Of a stretch of DNA of 64,000 nucleotides, positions 24,621 to 37,200 are shown piece after piece; the first letter of the stretch is position 1, and every line of letters starts with the position of its first letter. Source of the DNA: Margaritifera margaritifera. Its lineage: Eukaryota; Mollusca; Bivalvia; Unionida; Margaritiferidae. Location of the stretch: positions 516,001 through 580,000 of the forward strand of contig JAQPZY010001436.1 in assembly GCA_029931535.1 (NCBI GenBank), in the 5' to 3' direction. Position numbers and translations under genes: made by a program. A model generated the notes under the pieces. The model saw only the letters and a list, made by a program, of their open reading frames with translations, was not told the DNA's origin and made no database searches.

Positions 24621-25124
24621 AATTGGATATTGGAACAATTCTGGCTATACAGTGCCGATTATAAAGTTAGGGTCCAGAAATAAAATGAAAAGATAAAATA
24701 AAATTGCAAATAACTTTAAGAAGATAAAACCTCCAAATAAATGTAAACATGCAGTCCTACAAGATACATGTAAAAGATAAAAGGTAAAGATGTCAAAATT
24801 TATAAAAGGTAAATAAAACCTTTTTATTACAGTACTGTACATACCTGTTTATACCCATTTAATCTTACATGGTTGATCAGGTATTTGCTACATAATTGTA
24901 TTTCCATGTTGTACACTCAGATTGGAACTATTTAGGTGTTTTCCATGATGTCTGTATGTGAATATTCTAAAATGTACTCATTTTAACCTCTATAAATTCC
25001 AATTTATTGTGAATTTCATTCACACTGTATAGATATAGACATATTTGCAAAGCATAAATGAGGGGGTATGTAATAAACAGAATACCACATGTGTGTTTTA
25101 TTTCAAGTTAGAGAAAATAACTCA

Positions 25125-25330
25125 TTTGATAAGGCGTATGAATATGGCCTGGACATATCCCAACATGAGATCAAACATGTTCTTTATGTCGATTCAGAAC
25201 AAAACACTGTAATTTTATGTTTTTACAGTGTGGACCCTGATCTGCCAGGAGATTATACAGTAGCAAATCTGGGTGATGTTGTTCTCAGTAGGGTTGTCTT
25301 ATATACAGGGAAATATGGTACTGTGTATTT
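25125..25330. mobile_element. Degenerate palindromic MITE
   Basis: Traces of both hairpins (GTGGACCCTGATCTGCCAGG, CAGTAGCAAATCTGGGTGA) between AAGGCGTATGAATATGG and ATATACAGGGAAATATGG. It accounts for a 107-codon open stretch here that is otherwise unremarkable. Confidence 0.4.
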
Positions 25331-26039
25331 GTTTTTTAAGACTGTAACAAATAGGGTTTTCAATATTTCATGTCTTCTTGTCAGTTTTAATTTCAAATGG
25401 TGTTCGAGGTAATGGTTTTAATCAGTTATTATTCCTTCTTTGTTATTTGGTTTCCACTCGTAACAATCAAAGGTATTGGCATGCAGTTGAATAAAATTTT
25501 CATGACAGTCAATAAATTGGACATGCAAGTATTTTATTAGACAGCTAAAATGGAGTAGAAATGACCTGCAGTCACATTATTTGAGGAGTGTTTGATGCCA
25601 GAATTAAAGTAGGGGTGTGTAAAAATAAAAATGAGTATAGCTGATGAATCATGCACTTAGTTTCTTCACAGTACCTTAAAAAGTACATAATTCCTTTTTA
25701 CAAGTAGAGAGCTGTTGGAAAAAGTGATTAAGCATGCACGCAAAGTCTTAAGACAAAGTTGTTGGATCATTATGTTACACCTTTGTTTATATTCAGTTTC
25801 TGAGTGAGTGCGGCCAGCAGAGAGTGGGTTCAGTGGCTGTCTGTCTGTCTGTGTCTCTTTGTGTGCTGAATCACACACTACCCCTTTTCCAGTAAAAATG
25901 GCACACTTTTCTGTGAAAAATTTAACCATTTTAAATAAAACAGAATCCTTTCTCAAAATTTAACCCTGAATGTAAAATCCAGGATTTGCCCTTGTTGTTT
26001 TATGTATTTTTGTCAAGCCTATATTAGGGGGAAGTGAGG

Positions 26040-29000
26040 TATAAGTCACTTTTCCATTGTCGTTATCAACAGTTTAAGTTTTGGTTAAATATGTTCATTT
26101 GTATGTATTTCTTTGACCCCTCAATAGGATCTCATCACACTTGGCATGAATCAGAAGAAGCTATGACATTCATTCTTTGACATGCTTGCTTGCTTCTATC
26201 ACCATGGAGACAATGTCAGTCATACAAAATTTATGTTAAGGTTTTAGTTTAAGTTTTTTCATTTGCCCTTATTTTCCTAAACATCTTGATTGATTCTCAT
26301 CATGCTTGGCATGAACCATTATGAAGCTGAGACAATTCATTCTGTAACATGCTCCATTGCTCCTTTTACCTTGGGGTCATGGTTACAATCATAGAAAATT
26401 TGCATTATTTTTAATCAGTGTGCTCTGCAAGATATTTTGATAGCAGTTATGTAATCAGGTAGTTGCATCACAAAAGGTGTTTTATAAAATTCACATTATC
26501 ATCATAAAGGTGAAAAAAAATCAGGGAAATGTGCATATAATAGAAAGTAAACATGTTTTCATGGTGTTCTTTATTTCCCTTTATTTATTGTTTCTCGTGT
26601 TCTCTGATATTATCATTTGAAATCACCCTAAAATGGATAATTTATCGAAGAACTTGTCTTCAAAATTTCACAGTTCTGCTTGTTTTGCAATCTTTATTCT
26701 CCATGAATCTTGGATTGAAGGTTGTATGCTAGATACCAACCTAAGGACAACATTCATTAACAGTGCTTTTCACGTTTGTGTGAGGAATATTAATAAAAAC
26801 ATTGTTTGCATGTCATACAGGGGTAGAAACAAAATGCTGACTCGTAAATGTAAATAAACTGTTATTTGTAGATGTAAATCATCCAAAGAAACTCCAGAAT
26901 CACATTACTGATCATTGCAGTTAAGTTACAAGAATTAAATATAGAGATAAAGATATAAAGATAGAAATGAGCATGGTATGCCACTGGTGATAATCAGCTT
27001 GTGGAAATTCAGTAGTACAGTATTTGCATATACTTTTTGATCTTATGAATACTAATGAAGGACCCTTTAGCTCTGTAAATTTATGTATTTTCTTAGGTAT
27101 CAATTAAAGCCATTGCAAAAAATGGACACTTTCGTTGGTAAATTTGTGGAGTGGGTAATGGTCTTGTCTTAACAGATTGATGATTGTTCATTATGTCTTA
27201 ACACTCATGGTTCATAGCAGCCATGAAATCCCAGAAAATTGATACTTCATGACAAATAGTGCATTCACAGTATTTAACAGCTTTTATTAGAACTAACCAT
27301 ATTCTTGGGAAACTCATTTTTTATTATACATCCACCATTTTGGTGTTGAGTATTATGCTTTGTCTGCCCATCTGTCCATTAACTGTTCCTTTTCTGCATG
27401 ATAAAGTCAGTTCTACATCAAGTACCTTTACCAAAATGTGGATAGCTTGCACTTGGGGTAAGAAAGAAGCCTGTCTATATCAGGGCAAGAAGTCAAAGGT
27501 CAAGGTCAATATTGACTGAAAGAGGAAATGGTTTCCACACAATAATATTAATTCTACATAACATACCTGGACCAAACTTTTTGGATAGATTGCACTTGGG
27601 GTAAGGAAGAAGACTATTAATTTGGACATCAGAAGGTCAAAGATCAAGGTCAGTGACTGAAAGAAGAAAAGTGGTTTCTGCACAAAAATTTCAGTTGTGG
27701 ACCATATGCTTTTACTTCAGTTTGCAGATGATTTGCATGTTGGGTAAGAAAGAAATCTGTTGACTTTGGGGTCAACATGTCAAAGGTCAGGGTCACTGTG
27801 ATGGAAAAAAAAATGGTTTCTGCACAATAACTTGAGTTCTACATCACATACCTGGACTAAACTTTGTGGATAACTTGTACTTGGAAAAAGGAAGAAGCCT
27901 CTTGATTTTGGGGCCAAAAGGTCAAAGGTCAATGTGACTGTGACCGAAAGAAGAAAAAAAGTTTTTTCATAGTAACTTTATCATAACTTCTAGACTACAT
28001 ACTTTGACCAGAGTTTGTGGTGGGCATGCAGTCATTAGACACTGGATAGTACTGTTGTTCAGACTTCAGAAAATTAACTTTCTGTATCTGCCTCCGATGC
28101 AGGGTGGTGTTGTTATGTCAATGGATGTTGTAAACTCATGAATGAATAACGTTGATATGGTGTTTACAGTATGTGCAAAGTATACCATGCTTCCCTTGTT
28201 GCTGCGCTTCACAAAGTCAAACTCCATCAAACGGGGGTCAAGAAATCTAGTTTTGCTAGGGTTTTGCCAACTTTCCTGATGACTCCTCTGTACTTGAATC
28301 ACAACTGCATTTCAGTATTTTGACTTCAAAAATTAATCACACTCCCACAGTGAAACTGCTCCTAATTTTATCATTCCAACTACTGAAATAATCATGTTTT
28401 GCATTTTATATATGGAGTAAAATCCAAATTCATTGGCATATACTGCAATGTCAAGAAAGGTCTCTATCTTTTATTTAAGATTTGTTTAGAAATTGTGTTT
28501 TTATAAATATGATTATGTCAGGGGTTTGGGAGTAACAAATCATGTTTTATGTGTGACTTGTCATGATCTGTCAGGTATGCAGTTTTGGGATCAAGAGCTC
28601 AAAGGTCAAGGTCATTGTGGCTCAAAAGCAAAATGGGTTTTATTCTAATTATTCTAGATTAAGTTCCTTGATCAAAATTTGTAGATGGCTTGCACTTAGG
28701 GTACTAAAGGCAACCTGTAGATTATGGGGTCAAGAGGTCAGAGGTCATGGTTATGGTATTCTAATACATGTGTAGAAAGAAAATAATAGTTTCTCACATT
28801 AACTTTAGTTGAAGACTGTATACCTTGATCAAAGTTCCTAGTTATTAAATGATCTCCAACCATGCCCTACTTGTTCCTACACAGAGGACTATTAAACACA
28901 AAGCGGGTGTATAATGTGCCATTTACAGTACTATTGTAATATATAATCTTCATTTTTAGCTATATGGTTGTAAAATTTGGTTTGCAAATTCTGTTACAAA

Positions 29001-29660
29001 GTTATGTGTCCAATAAAAACATCTTCATTTTCATTATGAAAGACTCTGTAGTAACTTGCACTGATTAGAATACATTTGTGATAAAAGATCTTGTATTACT
29101 GTCAGATGATGACAATTGACAGACACAATAAACTTTCTTACTGGGACCATTTGGAGTATTATTGTCTTCTAGGTCAGGCTTAATAGACTCATAATAAAAA
29201 AGATGGAGTGAAAAAGATTTCCATTACAATTTTATCCTCACACTTTAGTGGAGTGGGGATATTGTGTCGGTCTGTCTATCTATCCATATCTTGCAGTGTT
29301 GCACCTTGGTTGAGCTGTTAATGAGACATTATATGTACCTCTGTCCCCCTATAATGATCAAGATATGGGGATTTGTTAAATTTACGGGGACACTGGCAGT
29401 TTGGGTGGGAAAAATGTCCCCTGGGCTCACTCAAGGCACATCACTGCATATGTCTCTAATTCTGCATATGTATGTCCTTCAGTCTGTAACCACATCTCCT
29501 AAACTGCTGGGTGGAAATTCACCAAATCTAGCGTGTATTTTGCCAATATGGTGATCATCTGCAAATGGGGTATGAAATTTGGGCTTCTTCTCTTGGATTC
29601 CTTGGATGAAGTCAAGGTCTTGTATACAAAAATTGCAATAATTTACAGTAACATTTTTGA
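26040..29660. repeat. Cluster of diverged units with AAGGTCAAGGTC motifs
   Basis: Repeated about 150-bp units at 27390-28030 share GCTTGCACTTGGGGTAAG, GGTCAAAGGTCAAGGTCA, ATGGTTTCTGCACAATAA and CTACATCACATACCTGGAC. Weaker relatives lie at 26100-26400, 28560-28860 and 29230-29650 (the last opening TGTCGGTCTGTCTATCTATC). This is a known style of long AT-rich repeat in molluscs. Open stretches here (27259-27519, 29264-29554) belong to it. Confidence 0.55.
28040..28600. repeat. Dispersed repeat, second copy
   Basis: Shares ordered blocks with 15780-16560. A 78-codon minus-strand open stretch (28066-28302) is not recognised and has no splice context. Confidence 0.4.
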
Positions 29661-29959
29661 ATATTTTTTTTTACCAAACTATGTACATTCATTAGTAGGA
29701 TAAGAACACACTATATATTTAATGGACTTTTGTTACAACCCCAGGGTCATGACCCAGAAGTGTGTGTGTGTAGGATGGGTGAACATACAATAAAAAGATG
29801 TGTGGATTGGCCACAACAAGCCATGGAAGTAGCTCTACTCTGATTTGCAATGAACTGCATGAAATAGTTCCTAGCAGATTGATATACTGAACTGTGCTGG
29901 TACTATATTCAAAGTGTTTCCAGCCATATCATGATCAGTACAGTTTTTTCTTATTGATG

Positions 29960-30140
29960 ACCCACACTCCACTGCAAGCAACATAGACCCAGATCTCCCA
30001 TCACATAATATGCTGGCAGACAAGGATCTGCTCAGTGTGGTTAACGCATGGTTTTATGTAAACTGTGTGGTCTCTAGTCTGTAACCAATTTATGAAGTAG
30101 CAGATATGGACCCATACCGTTTGCTGTTGGTTGAGCGTTA
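29960..30140. mobile_element. Palindromic MITE, copy D (decayed)
   Basis: The CATAGACCCAGATCTCCC half and a diverged right half (CAGATATGGACCCATACCGT) are recognisable; the ends are not. Confidence 0.45.
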
Positions 30141-30778
30141 TGCATGTAAATACATTAATCTATACCAAGTGCCTTTCTGTCACATCAGAAATGATATTTC
30201 GTAAGAGTTTCCATGCCATTATAAAGTTCTTGATCTGAATAAAATAAAACTGTTCAAGTTTCTTGAGTAATTTACTGTAATTTGCATACATTTATGAGGA
30301 AGACTAAATGATTGCCAGGGGCTGAAAGTGGACAGAGTCAATTTACATACATAAAGGAGTAAAGAAGAAAAGGATAGACCCTGCAGGCAAACAATATTTT
30401 CCAATAAATACGGAGACAGCAATGTTGCTAATGTATTGCCTCTCAAAGATTTGGCCCTAATCAAACCAGCTGGCCTCTGGATAGTAGTCAATACAAAATA
30501 TGTTTCATAGTATAAATTAAAAACTGTAGAAGTCATTGCATGAAAAAGAACATCTGTACAAAGTGTGCTGTTTGTCTTTCCTGCATAAATATGGTGTGAT
30601 ACAGATACTGGACTCTCTCACTATAAGGCATTTCATTATAACATTGTCCTTGGGTACAGTCATGTATCTCCTATCATTAAGTTGAAGTAGAATAATATTT
30701 ATCATGTACTTCATTATAAAAATAATAGACTTACTGTGAGGCAGTATGTCCCACATTTACAGCATTGTATTGAGGGAT

Positions 30779-31385
30779 ACTGTATCATGTATTTCATTGT
30801 AAGGTGGTCTCATTTATAAGGCAGTATACTCTATGGCTCCCATGAACAGCATTATAATGAGGGAACTCTGTATCATATACTTCATTATAAGGCAATCTCA
30901 CTACAAGTTGGTGTACTCTGGTTTCCATTAACAGCATTATAATGAGGGAGTACTGTATCATATACTTCATTATAAGGCAATCTCACTACAAGTTGGTATA
31001 CTCTTTTTTCCAATCACAGCATTATAATGAGGGAGTACTGTATCATATACTTCATTATAAGGCAATCTCACTACAAGTTGGTGTACTCTGGTTTCCATTA
31101 ACATCATTATAATGAGGGAGTACTGTATCATATACTTCATTATAAGGCAATCTCACTACAAGTTGGTATACTCTGGTTTCCATTAATAGCATTATAATGA
31201 GGGAGTACTGTATCATGTACTTCATTATAAGGCAATCTCACTACAAGTTGGTATACTCTGGTTTCCATTAACAGCATTATAATGAGGGAGTACTGTATCA
31301 TGTACTTCATTATAAGGCAGTCTCACTGCAAGTTGGTATACTCTGATTTCCATTTTCAGCATTATAATAAGGGAGTACTGTATCA
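30779..31385. repeat. 85-bp tandem array built from pogo-type end sequence, 7 units
   Basis: Unit: CTGTATCATATACTTCATTA, TAAGGCAATCTCACTACAAG, TTGGTGTACTCTGGTTTCCA, then TTAACAGCATTATAATGAGG and GAGTA. Spacing is exactly 85 from 30953 to 31378 (first unit 88). CATTATAATGAGGGAGTACTG is the reverse complement of a CAGTACTCCCTCATTATAATG terminus typical of pogo/Tigger elements. The 30591-30779 flank has further diverged pieces. Confidence 0.85.
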
Positions 31386-32525
31386 TTTTCTGGTGGTACC
31401 AATATCGCCTTTAAGACACTATGTTAAAACTTTGTGTTAAAGTTTTTGCAAGGCAAGGAGTATGTCATTGCATGAGATGCAGCAGTCACATTTCATTAAA
31501 CAGAACCCCCATTTCCATTCTTTGAAAGTGATACTCACCTTTTACTTTTAAGAAATGCAGTTCTTTGAAACAAATTTTCTTTCTTTCTTTCTTGTTTTGG
31601 GTTTTTGATAAATTGACTAACTACAAGTGATTTACATTCCGTGATTATGAAACAATACATAAAATTGCCAGGAGTAAGATGGAAGGATCTAATTTTCTTG
31701 GATACAGGGATCAAGGGGAAAATTATTTCCCCAGCATGCAAACAGTTTCGTAATAAAGACTGAATTCAAAATGTTTACGGTAGTGTTCTGTGCAATAGCT
31801 GACCTTTTATGGACCCATATCACTTTTGACTGTAGCATGTATTTATATCCCAGCTTCTGCAGTCTGTTTGCATGATGATGGTCATGACAGTTGTTGTTTG
31901 AAAGCAAATACAGTAGAATCTTGATAGATCAAATACCCCAAGGGACCTAGAAAATAATAGTACAAGAGATCCATAGTTCAAATGAACGAGGTTTAATGTA
32001 TTGAACAGCTTTCTGTTTGGTGTTAAAAGCAAGTTTAGCTATCTAATGGTGTTTGAGCCAATGTATGTTCTAGCCAGCGCAATTGTACTAAATGTCTTTT
32101 TCTTTTGCACACAAAAAATAGACATAATTGATGGCTTGCAGTAATTTGCTGCCTCTGCATCCAGTTTGCATGGTGTTGACATTTGCTGTTTGAAAGCAAA
32201 TATTTTGAGATTGTTGATAACTATTATTGTTTAGATTAATCGAGTTCATTGAGCATAATTGGCCACTTTAATTGAAATGGTCAGTTAACCAATTCCAATT
32301 TTTTATGATTGACTTTGGTCAAAATCCAGTCTAAGGACATTTCTACTCCAGAAAAATCTCTGGTATTTTTTTTAATGAAGTAATGATAACAAACTAACTG
32401 ATTATTACTTGAGTATTGATCACCAAATAAATTGATGATCAATTATGAAATTGTTTCCATTGTTCAATACTTTTGATAATAATAGAAATAACTGTTCTTG
32501 CTTCAGAGATTCTTTCAGTCATAGC

Positions 32526-32587
32526 TCATGGTCATGACTAAAGAGCAATCTATTCTCATGGTCATGACTAAAGAGCAATCTATTCTC
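32526..32587. repeat. Perfect 30-bp direct duplication
   Basis: CTCATGGTCATGACTAAAGA then GCAATCTATT occurs twice in a row. Confidence 0.9.
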
Positions 32588-32638
32588 ATAATCTAAAAAA
32601 ATCTTGTATAATCCTTTCTGTTAATCTCCCTAGAAAGT

Positions 32639-32856
32639 TACCATATTTTTACTCGCTTATAAGTCGAGTCCAACAGCAAACTGCACGAACTCGGATCTAC
32701 CATTACATAATGCACTGGCAAATTTGGGTCTATACAGTTTGTTAGGAGTAATCAGTTGAACAAACAACATAGACCCTGATATGCATTATGTGGTGGCAGA
32801 TCAGGGTGTATGTTGTTTGCAGTTGGACTCAACTTATGAAGCGAGTATATATGGTA
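32639..32856. mobile_element. Palindromic MITE, copy E
   Basis: Full length, from ACCATATTTTTACTCGCTTAT to GCGAGTATATATGGTA. The second hairpin (CATAGACCCTGATATGC, GGCAGATCAGGGTGTATG) is intact. Confidence 0.7.
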
Positions 32857-33839
32857 AGGCTTGGAGAAGAACATTTGTGGGAACATTTCCAACATGTCCC
32901 ACAGTATATAACTTGATGCAGCTACTCACACCAGGCCAAATCAGATTCCCCTCTCATTGACCGTAGGTACTTAGATAAGTAACAACTAGTAAATATTGTT
33001 TATACAGTACCAGTAACTACTAGTAAGTTGAGAACTAATTGTTATGTCACAAAATGGATAGTTGTCAGAATTAAACTATACAGTGAGAGCTTAAGATAAG
33101 AATTTAACAAGCTGGGTATTTTACTCTCAGGTTTGGAACTAAATGCACTGTTGAAATTTGATTGGTTATTTTGTGAAAACTGCAAAACACAAGCATACAC
33201 AACTTGACTAAGTCTTAATCATCAAAACATGAATCATGGTTTTTTGAATGCATCTTGTGGCTTAGTGATCATGATTAATTCAGAGTGCATTTGATTATAT
33301 GGTTCTGTTTGAAAGAGTGTTCTTGAAAGGATCAAGTATTATCATTTCCAATGTGCATGGAACATCTGCAACATGAACAGCTAGCATAGTTGATATTGAT
33401 CGAATGCACCATCATAAAATATGGACGGTGCTTTGGCAGGAGCAATATAGTGACAACTTTGTACTAAATACTTACAATTAAACTGTTTTACATAATTTGA
33501 ATGCATTAAAAAATTTACTTTTTGCTTTTTTAGTTGATCTGTCTGTGTAAAATGTGCAGATGCTTTACACTGCTTATCTAGAGCTCTGCAATGGTAATGC
33601 TGTACTATGCTCCCACATTTTAAATCTCCTCAGTAAAACACTGACCCCGTTATAATACTGATATGGTTATCAATCCTGTTATATTTGATGAATTATATTT
33701 TTGAAATCAGTACTTAATTTATTTTGATTAATAATAGTTCTTGTATGATCATAACAATCTGGTATGGCAAATTCACATAAAATATACCTGATTATAATTT
33801 GGTTTTACATACAATATCTCCATTTTTATAAAGCCTGGT

Positions 33840-34365
33840 TGCAATAGACCTATTATGAGGTGATGTCACATATAATGCAGAAAACTTGTTACTTTTCTTA
33901 ACAGCGTTATAAAGAGGGAGTACTGCATATGGTAACTATATCTCTATCCCATTATAAGGCTAACTCACATATAATGCAGAAAACTTGTTATTCTTGTTAA
34001 CATTGTTATAAAGAGGGAGTACTGCATATAGTAACTATATCTCTACCCCATTATAGGGCTAACTCACATATAATGCAGAAAACTTGTTATTCTTTTTAAA
34101 ATTGTTATAAAGAGGGAGTACTGCATATGGTAACTATATCTCTACCCCATTATAAGGCTAACTCACATATAATGCAGAAAACTTGTTATTCTTGTTAACA
34201 GTGTTATAAAGAGGGAGTACTGCATGTAGTAACTATATCTCTGCCCCATTATAAGGCTAACTCACATATAATGCAGAAAACTGTTATTACTATTGTTAAC
34301 AGTGAGAGCTTTAGATAAGAATTACAGTACAGTACAGTACAAGAGGGAGTACTGCATATGGTATC
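33840..34365. repeat. 99-bp tandem array, also with pogo-type end sequence
   Basis: GAGGGAGTACTGCATATGGT recurs at 33914, 34013, 34112 and 34211 (spacing 99), and again at 34343 after an expanded spacer with a (CAGTA)n run. Each unit has CCCCATTATAAGGCTAACTC and CACATATAATGCAGAAAACT. The joint motif ATAAAGAGGGAGTACTGCA parallels the 85-bp array, but the rest of the unit is different. Confidence 0.85.
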
Positions 34366-35198
34366 TAATTTAAGGATTTATAGATGAATATGGAACTACT
34401 TGACAAATAACTTTAAACAATCAATTAATAATAAATTATTAATTGATTTAATTAGATTCTCTTTAGTCTGGATGACTAATGCAGTGGCATTTAATTTTCA
34501 AGTTTGAAAAAATGTAGCAGGTTGCACTCATAGTGTATAATTGTCTGGAACAGATTTCAACAGTCATGGTGATCACTGAAGTATTGTGTTAAATTCTCAA
34601 AAGCACTTATTTTGATGGAGATGCAAAATACTTTATGAATCATTTATGGTTCCCAATAACATTATGCAGTCTGATTTTTTGCCCAATCAACCAAAGTCAC
34701 AAGGTGGATTTCATTCCCAACTTAAATAACGATGAACAAATTATTGCGATTCAGAGCAGTCCTTTCATTCTATTTGACATTTGACACTCATACATGAGAA
34801 GATTGGTTCTCTGTTTCCTGGAATGGTTCTTTATGATTGGTGCTTGGATGTTAGATACATTCAGATTTATCAATCTTCATTGACAATCTGTCAAAACTCC
34901 AATGAAGTTCAATAATACTTGTTTACTTGTGACAAGTCTCAGCTGTGGGTGAGATTGCAGCAGGATATTGAATCTTGATTTTGTTAAAAAAATTTCCATT
35001 TCATGCATTGCTCTCTGTTGATAACAATAGCAATTGAATGGTTGCCATGCCATCACAGTCATAATTTAAATGGTAAATATTCATTTTCATTTTTAAGAGA
35101 ATCAAAGTCTGCACCCCAAATTAAAGATATAGATAGATATACAGTCTGACCAATTTTTCCTTTATTCTTACTTTGCTCATTAAAAAGTTCAGTTTTGT

Positions 35199-35272
35199 TT
35201 ATAATTTATGTAAGGTCAAGGATATGCCAAAATTAGCACATAAGGTCAAGGATATGCTAAAATTTGCACAGG
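35199..35272. repeat. 30-bp tandem duplication
   Basis: TAAGGTCAAGGATATGCYAA then AATT(A/T)GCACA, twice. Confidence 0.8.
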
Positions 35273-35649
35273 CCTTGGGAGTTTTAATCTTCATTGTAGA
35301 TGGAAATTGAGGAAGAAGTATGGAATTTGAGCAGGGTTTGTTTTTAAAAAATGAAAATTCAGTGGAGAAATCCCCCACCCCCTTCATTTAAAAAAAAGGG
35401 GAATTTTAAAAAAAACACTGTCGATTTATCAAGGAGACTTGAGATAGGAATTGGAAATTTGATGTGCAATTTTAATACATTCAGATGATTTTTAGGCATG
35501 ATATTTTAGAAATTAGCATGAATCCGTCAGTAGCATGTTCTAGAATACCTGTAGACCATGTTTGAGATATAAAGATAATCGAATGCATGGAGTTTTAATG
35601 TGGAAGAATTCATGTACTGATATGTTTTTGGACAGTTGTCACATATACA

Positions 35650-35832
35650 TTATAGATCAGGGTTGTCCAACATATGGCCTGCCAAAGGTTTCTATCTGGC
35701 CTGGCAACCTTTCATAACTCATGCCAATGGGTAGTGAAAAACGTAGGCCAATTTTATAAGCAGCCCCGTGAGTGAGAAAAAAATTGTAATGTGGCCTCTA
35801 GCGCAAAAAGATTGGACACCCATGTTATAGAT
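35650..35832. mobile_element. hAT-type MITE with perfect 8-bp target duplication
   Basis: Element at 35658-35824 (167 bp) with ends CAGGGTTGTCCAACATATGG and GATTGGACACCCATG (reverse complement CATGGGTGTCCAATC). It is flanked on both sides by TTATAGAT (35650-35657 and 35825-35832). Terminal CAGGG-TGTCCAA and 8-bp duplications are the mark of hAT elements. Non-autonomous; no coding sequence. Confidence 0.88.
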
Positions 35833-36941
35833 TGTTTCCCTGTTTTCCAGGCTGGTCAGTTATTTTCCAGATAATTAAGTTCTCTGTCAACCAGACTGGG
35901 TCTCAGTTTTCGTCATTGTTTGGTGCACTAGTGGTAGAGGTGGGATGTTTTGGGGGTTTATCACAATCTGCATTGACAAAGATCCCAATAAAGATTAGTT
36001 GTGCTTGTTTACAAAGGGCAAAAGGATCAAGATCTTGGTCAGATATTGGATTTTATTTTTGTTAAATTACTATCTCTTTTTTTATTGTTGTTTATTGATA
36101 CCAATGCATGACATTCAATTGTTGTCATCCCATCACTTTCATACCAGTATTTATTTCCATTCTTTAAAGACGCAAATACCATAATCCATGCATGTACAGC
36201 CAGACTCAGGTTCCTACTTAAATAAATTTATTAGGCTTCCCAATTTGTATTGACAAGTCAGTGAAGTTTATGATTTTTTAAAGATCATGGATAATATGCC
36301 AAAACTGGCAATGGAAGTTAATGCGATCTGATTCAACTTCAGGAAGAATCAGGCAGATTCAAGGAATAATGATTGAATGCATGATTGTGATTCAGAAGAA
36401 TTCTTGAACCGGTTTGCTATTTGGCATTTGACACAGTGCATCATATATTGGTTTTCTGTTTTCAAGATTGGTTCATTATGTTCTGGATTGGTTCTCTATT
36501 TTCCAGAATGGTTCTCAATTTTCCAGATTGTTTGGTGTACTGGTGACAGAGGTGGGATGTATTCAGATTTATCACAGTCAGCATTGACAAACTGTCTTGA
36601 ATCCAACGAAGCCCAGTGATGCTTGTTTACTTGGGGTGCAAAAATCATTTTCCTGGCAAACTTGTTGAATGATTATCTATTTGATTTACTACAATCTATA
36701 CATTGACACTCAACCATCGTCATATACACTGCGAATATTTGCTTTAATTTTTTGCACTGTATACACCATAAGAACAATATCCACATATAAGAGTTTATGC
36801 ACTGTATTATAACTACCATGATAGCATACCAAAATATGCTTATCAAAAGTTTGTGTAATCATAATTTTAAAAGCTTTTATTTGTCATTACATAGTGCACT
36901 GGCAGACAGGGATCAAAACGTTGTTAGCCAATTTTCCTTAT

Positions 36942-37200
36942 AGGTTTGTTTGGTTTTGTGGGGTTTAACGCCATTTTTCAGCACATGATTTACATGGCGG
37001 CCAGTATATTTGGTGGAGGAAGAACCTGGTAAGACCCCAGGAAAAACCACCGACCCACAGGAAGCTATTGACAAGCTTTCTCACATACCCATGTTGGTTG
37101 AGCCAAGACTCGAACTCGCGTGGACAGAGGTGAGATGTCTGAATAATCTGTAAAGGCGAGTGCCTTAGGCCACTCTGCCACCTGGGGCCCCCGTTCCCTC
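36942..37200 (-). mobile_element. tRNA-derived SINE, minus strand
   Basis: Read on the minus strand, GGTGGCAGAGTGGCCTAAGG serves as an A-box region and CGCGAGTTCGAGTCTTGGC as a B box. The tail ends in GGCGTTAAACCCCACAAAAC, the TTTAACGCC motif found in mollusc SINEs. A different family from the SINE at 39586. Confidence 0.65.

Larger units (their letters stand above)
34720..36780. repeat. Old triplication (34720-35100, 35825-36190, 36390-36780)
   Basis: Each block has, in order, a phrase like GGTTCTCTGTTTCCTGGAAT, a GGATGT...TTTATCA...CATTGACAA phrase, CTTGTTTAC, and a GATATTGGATTTT...TTGATA...CATGACATTCAATTGTTGT phrase. Identity is low, so the event is old. Confidence 0.5.
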
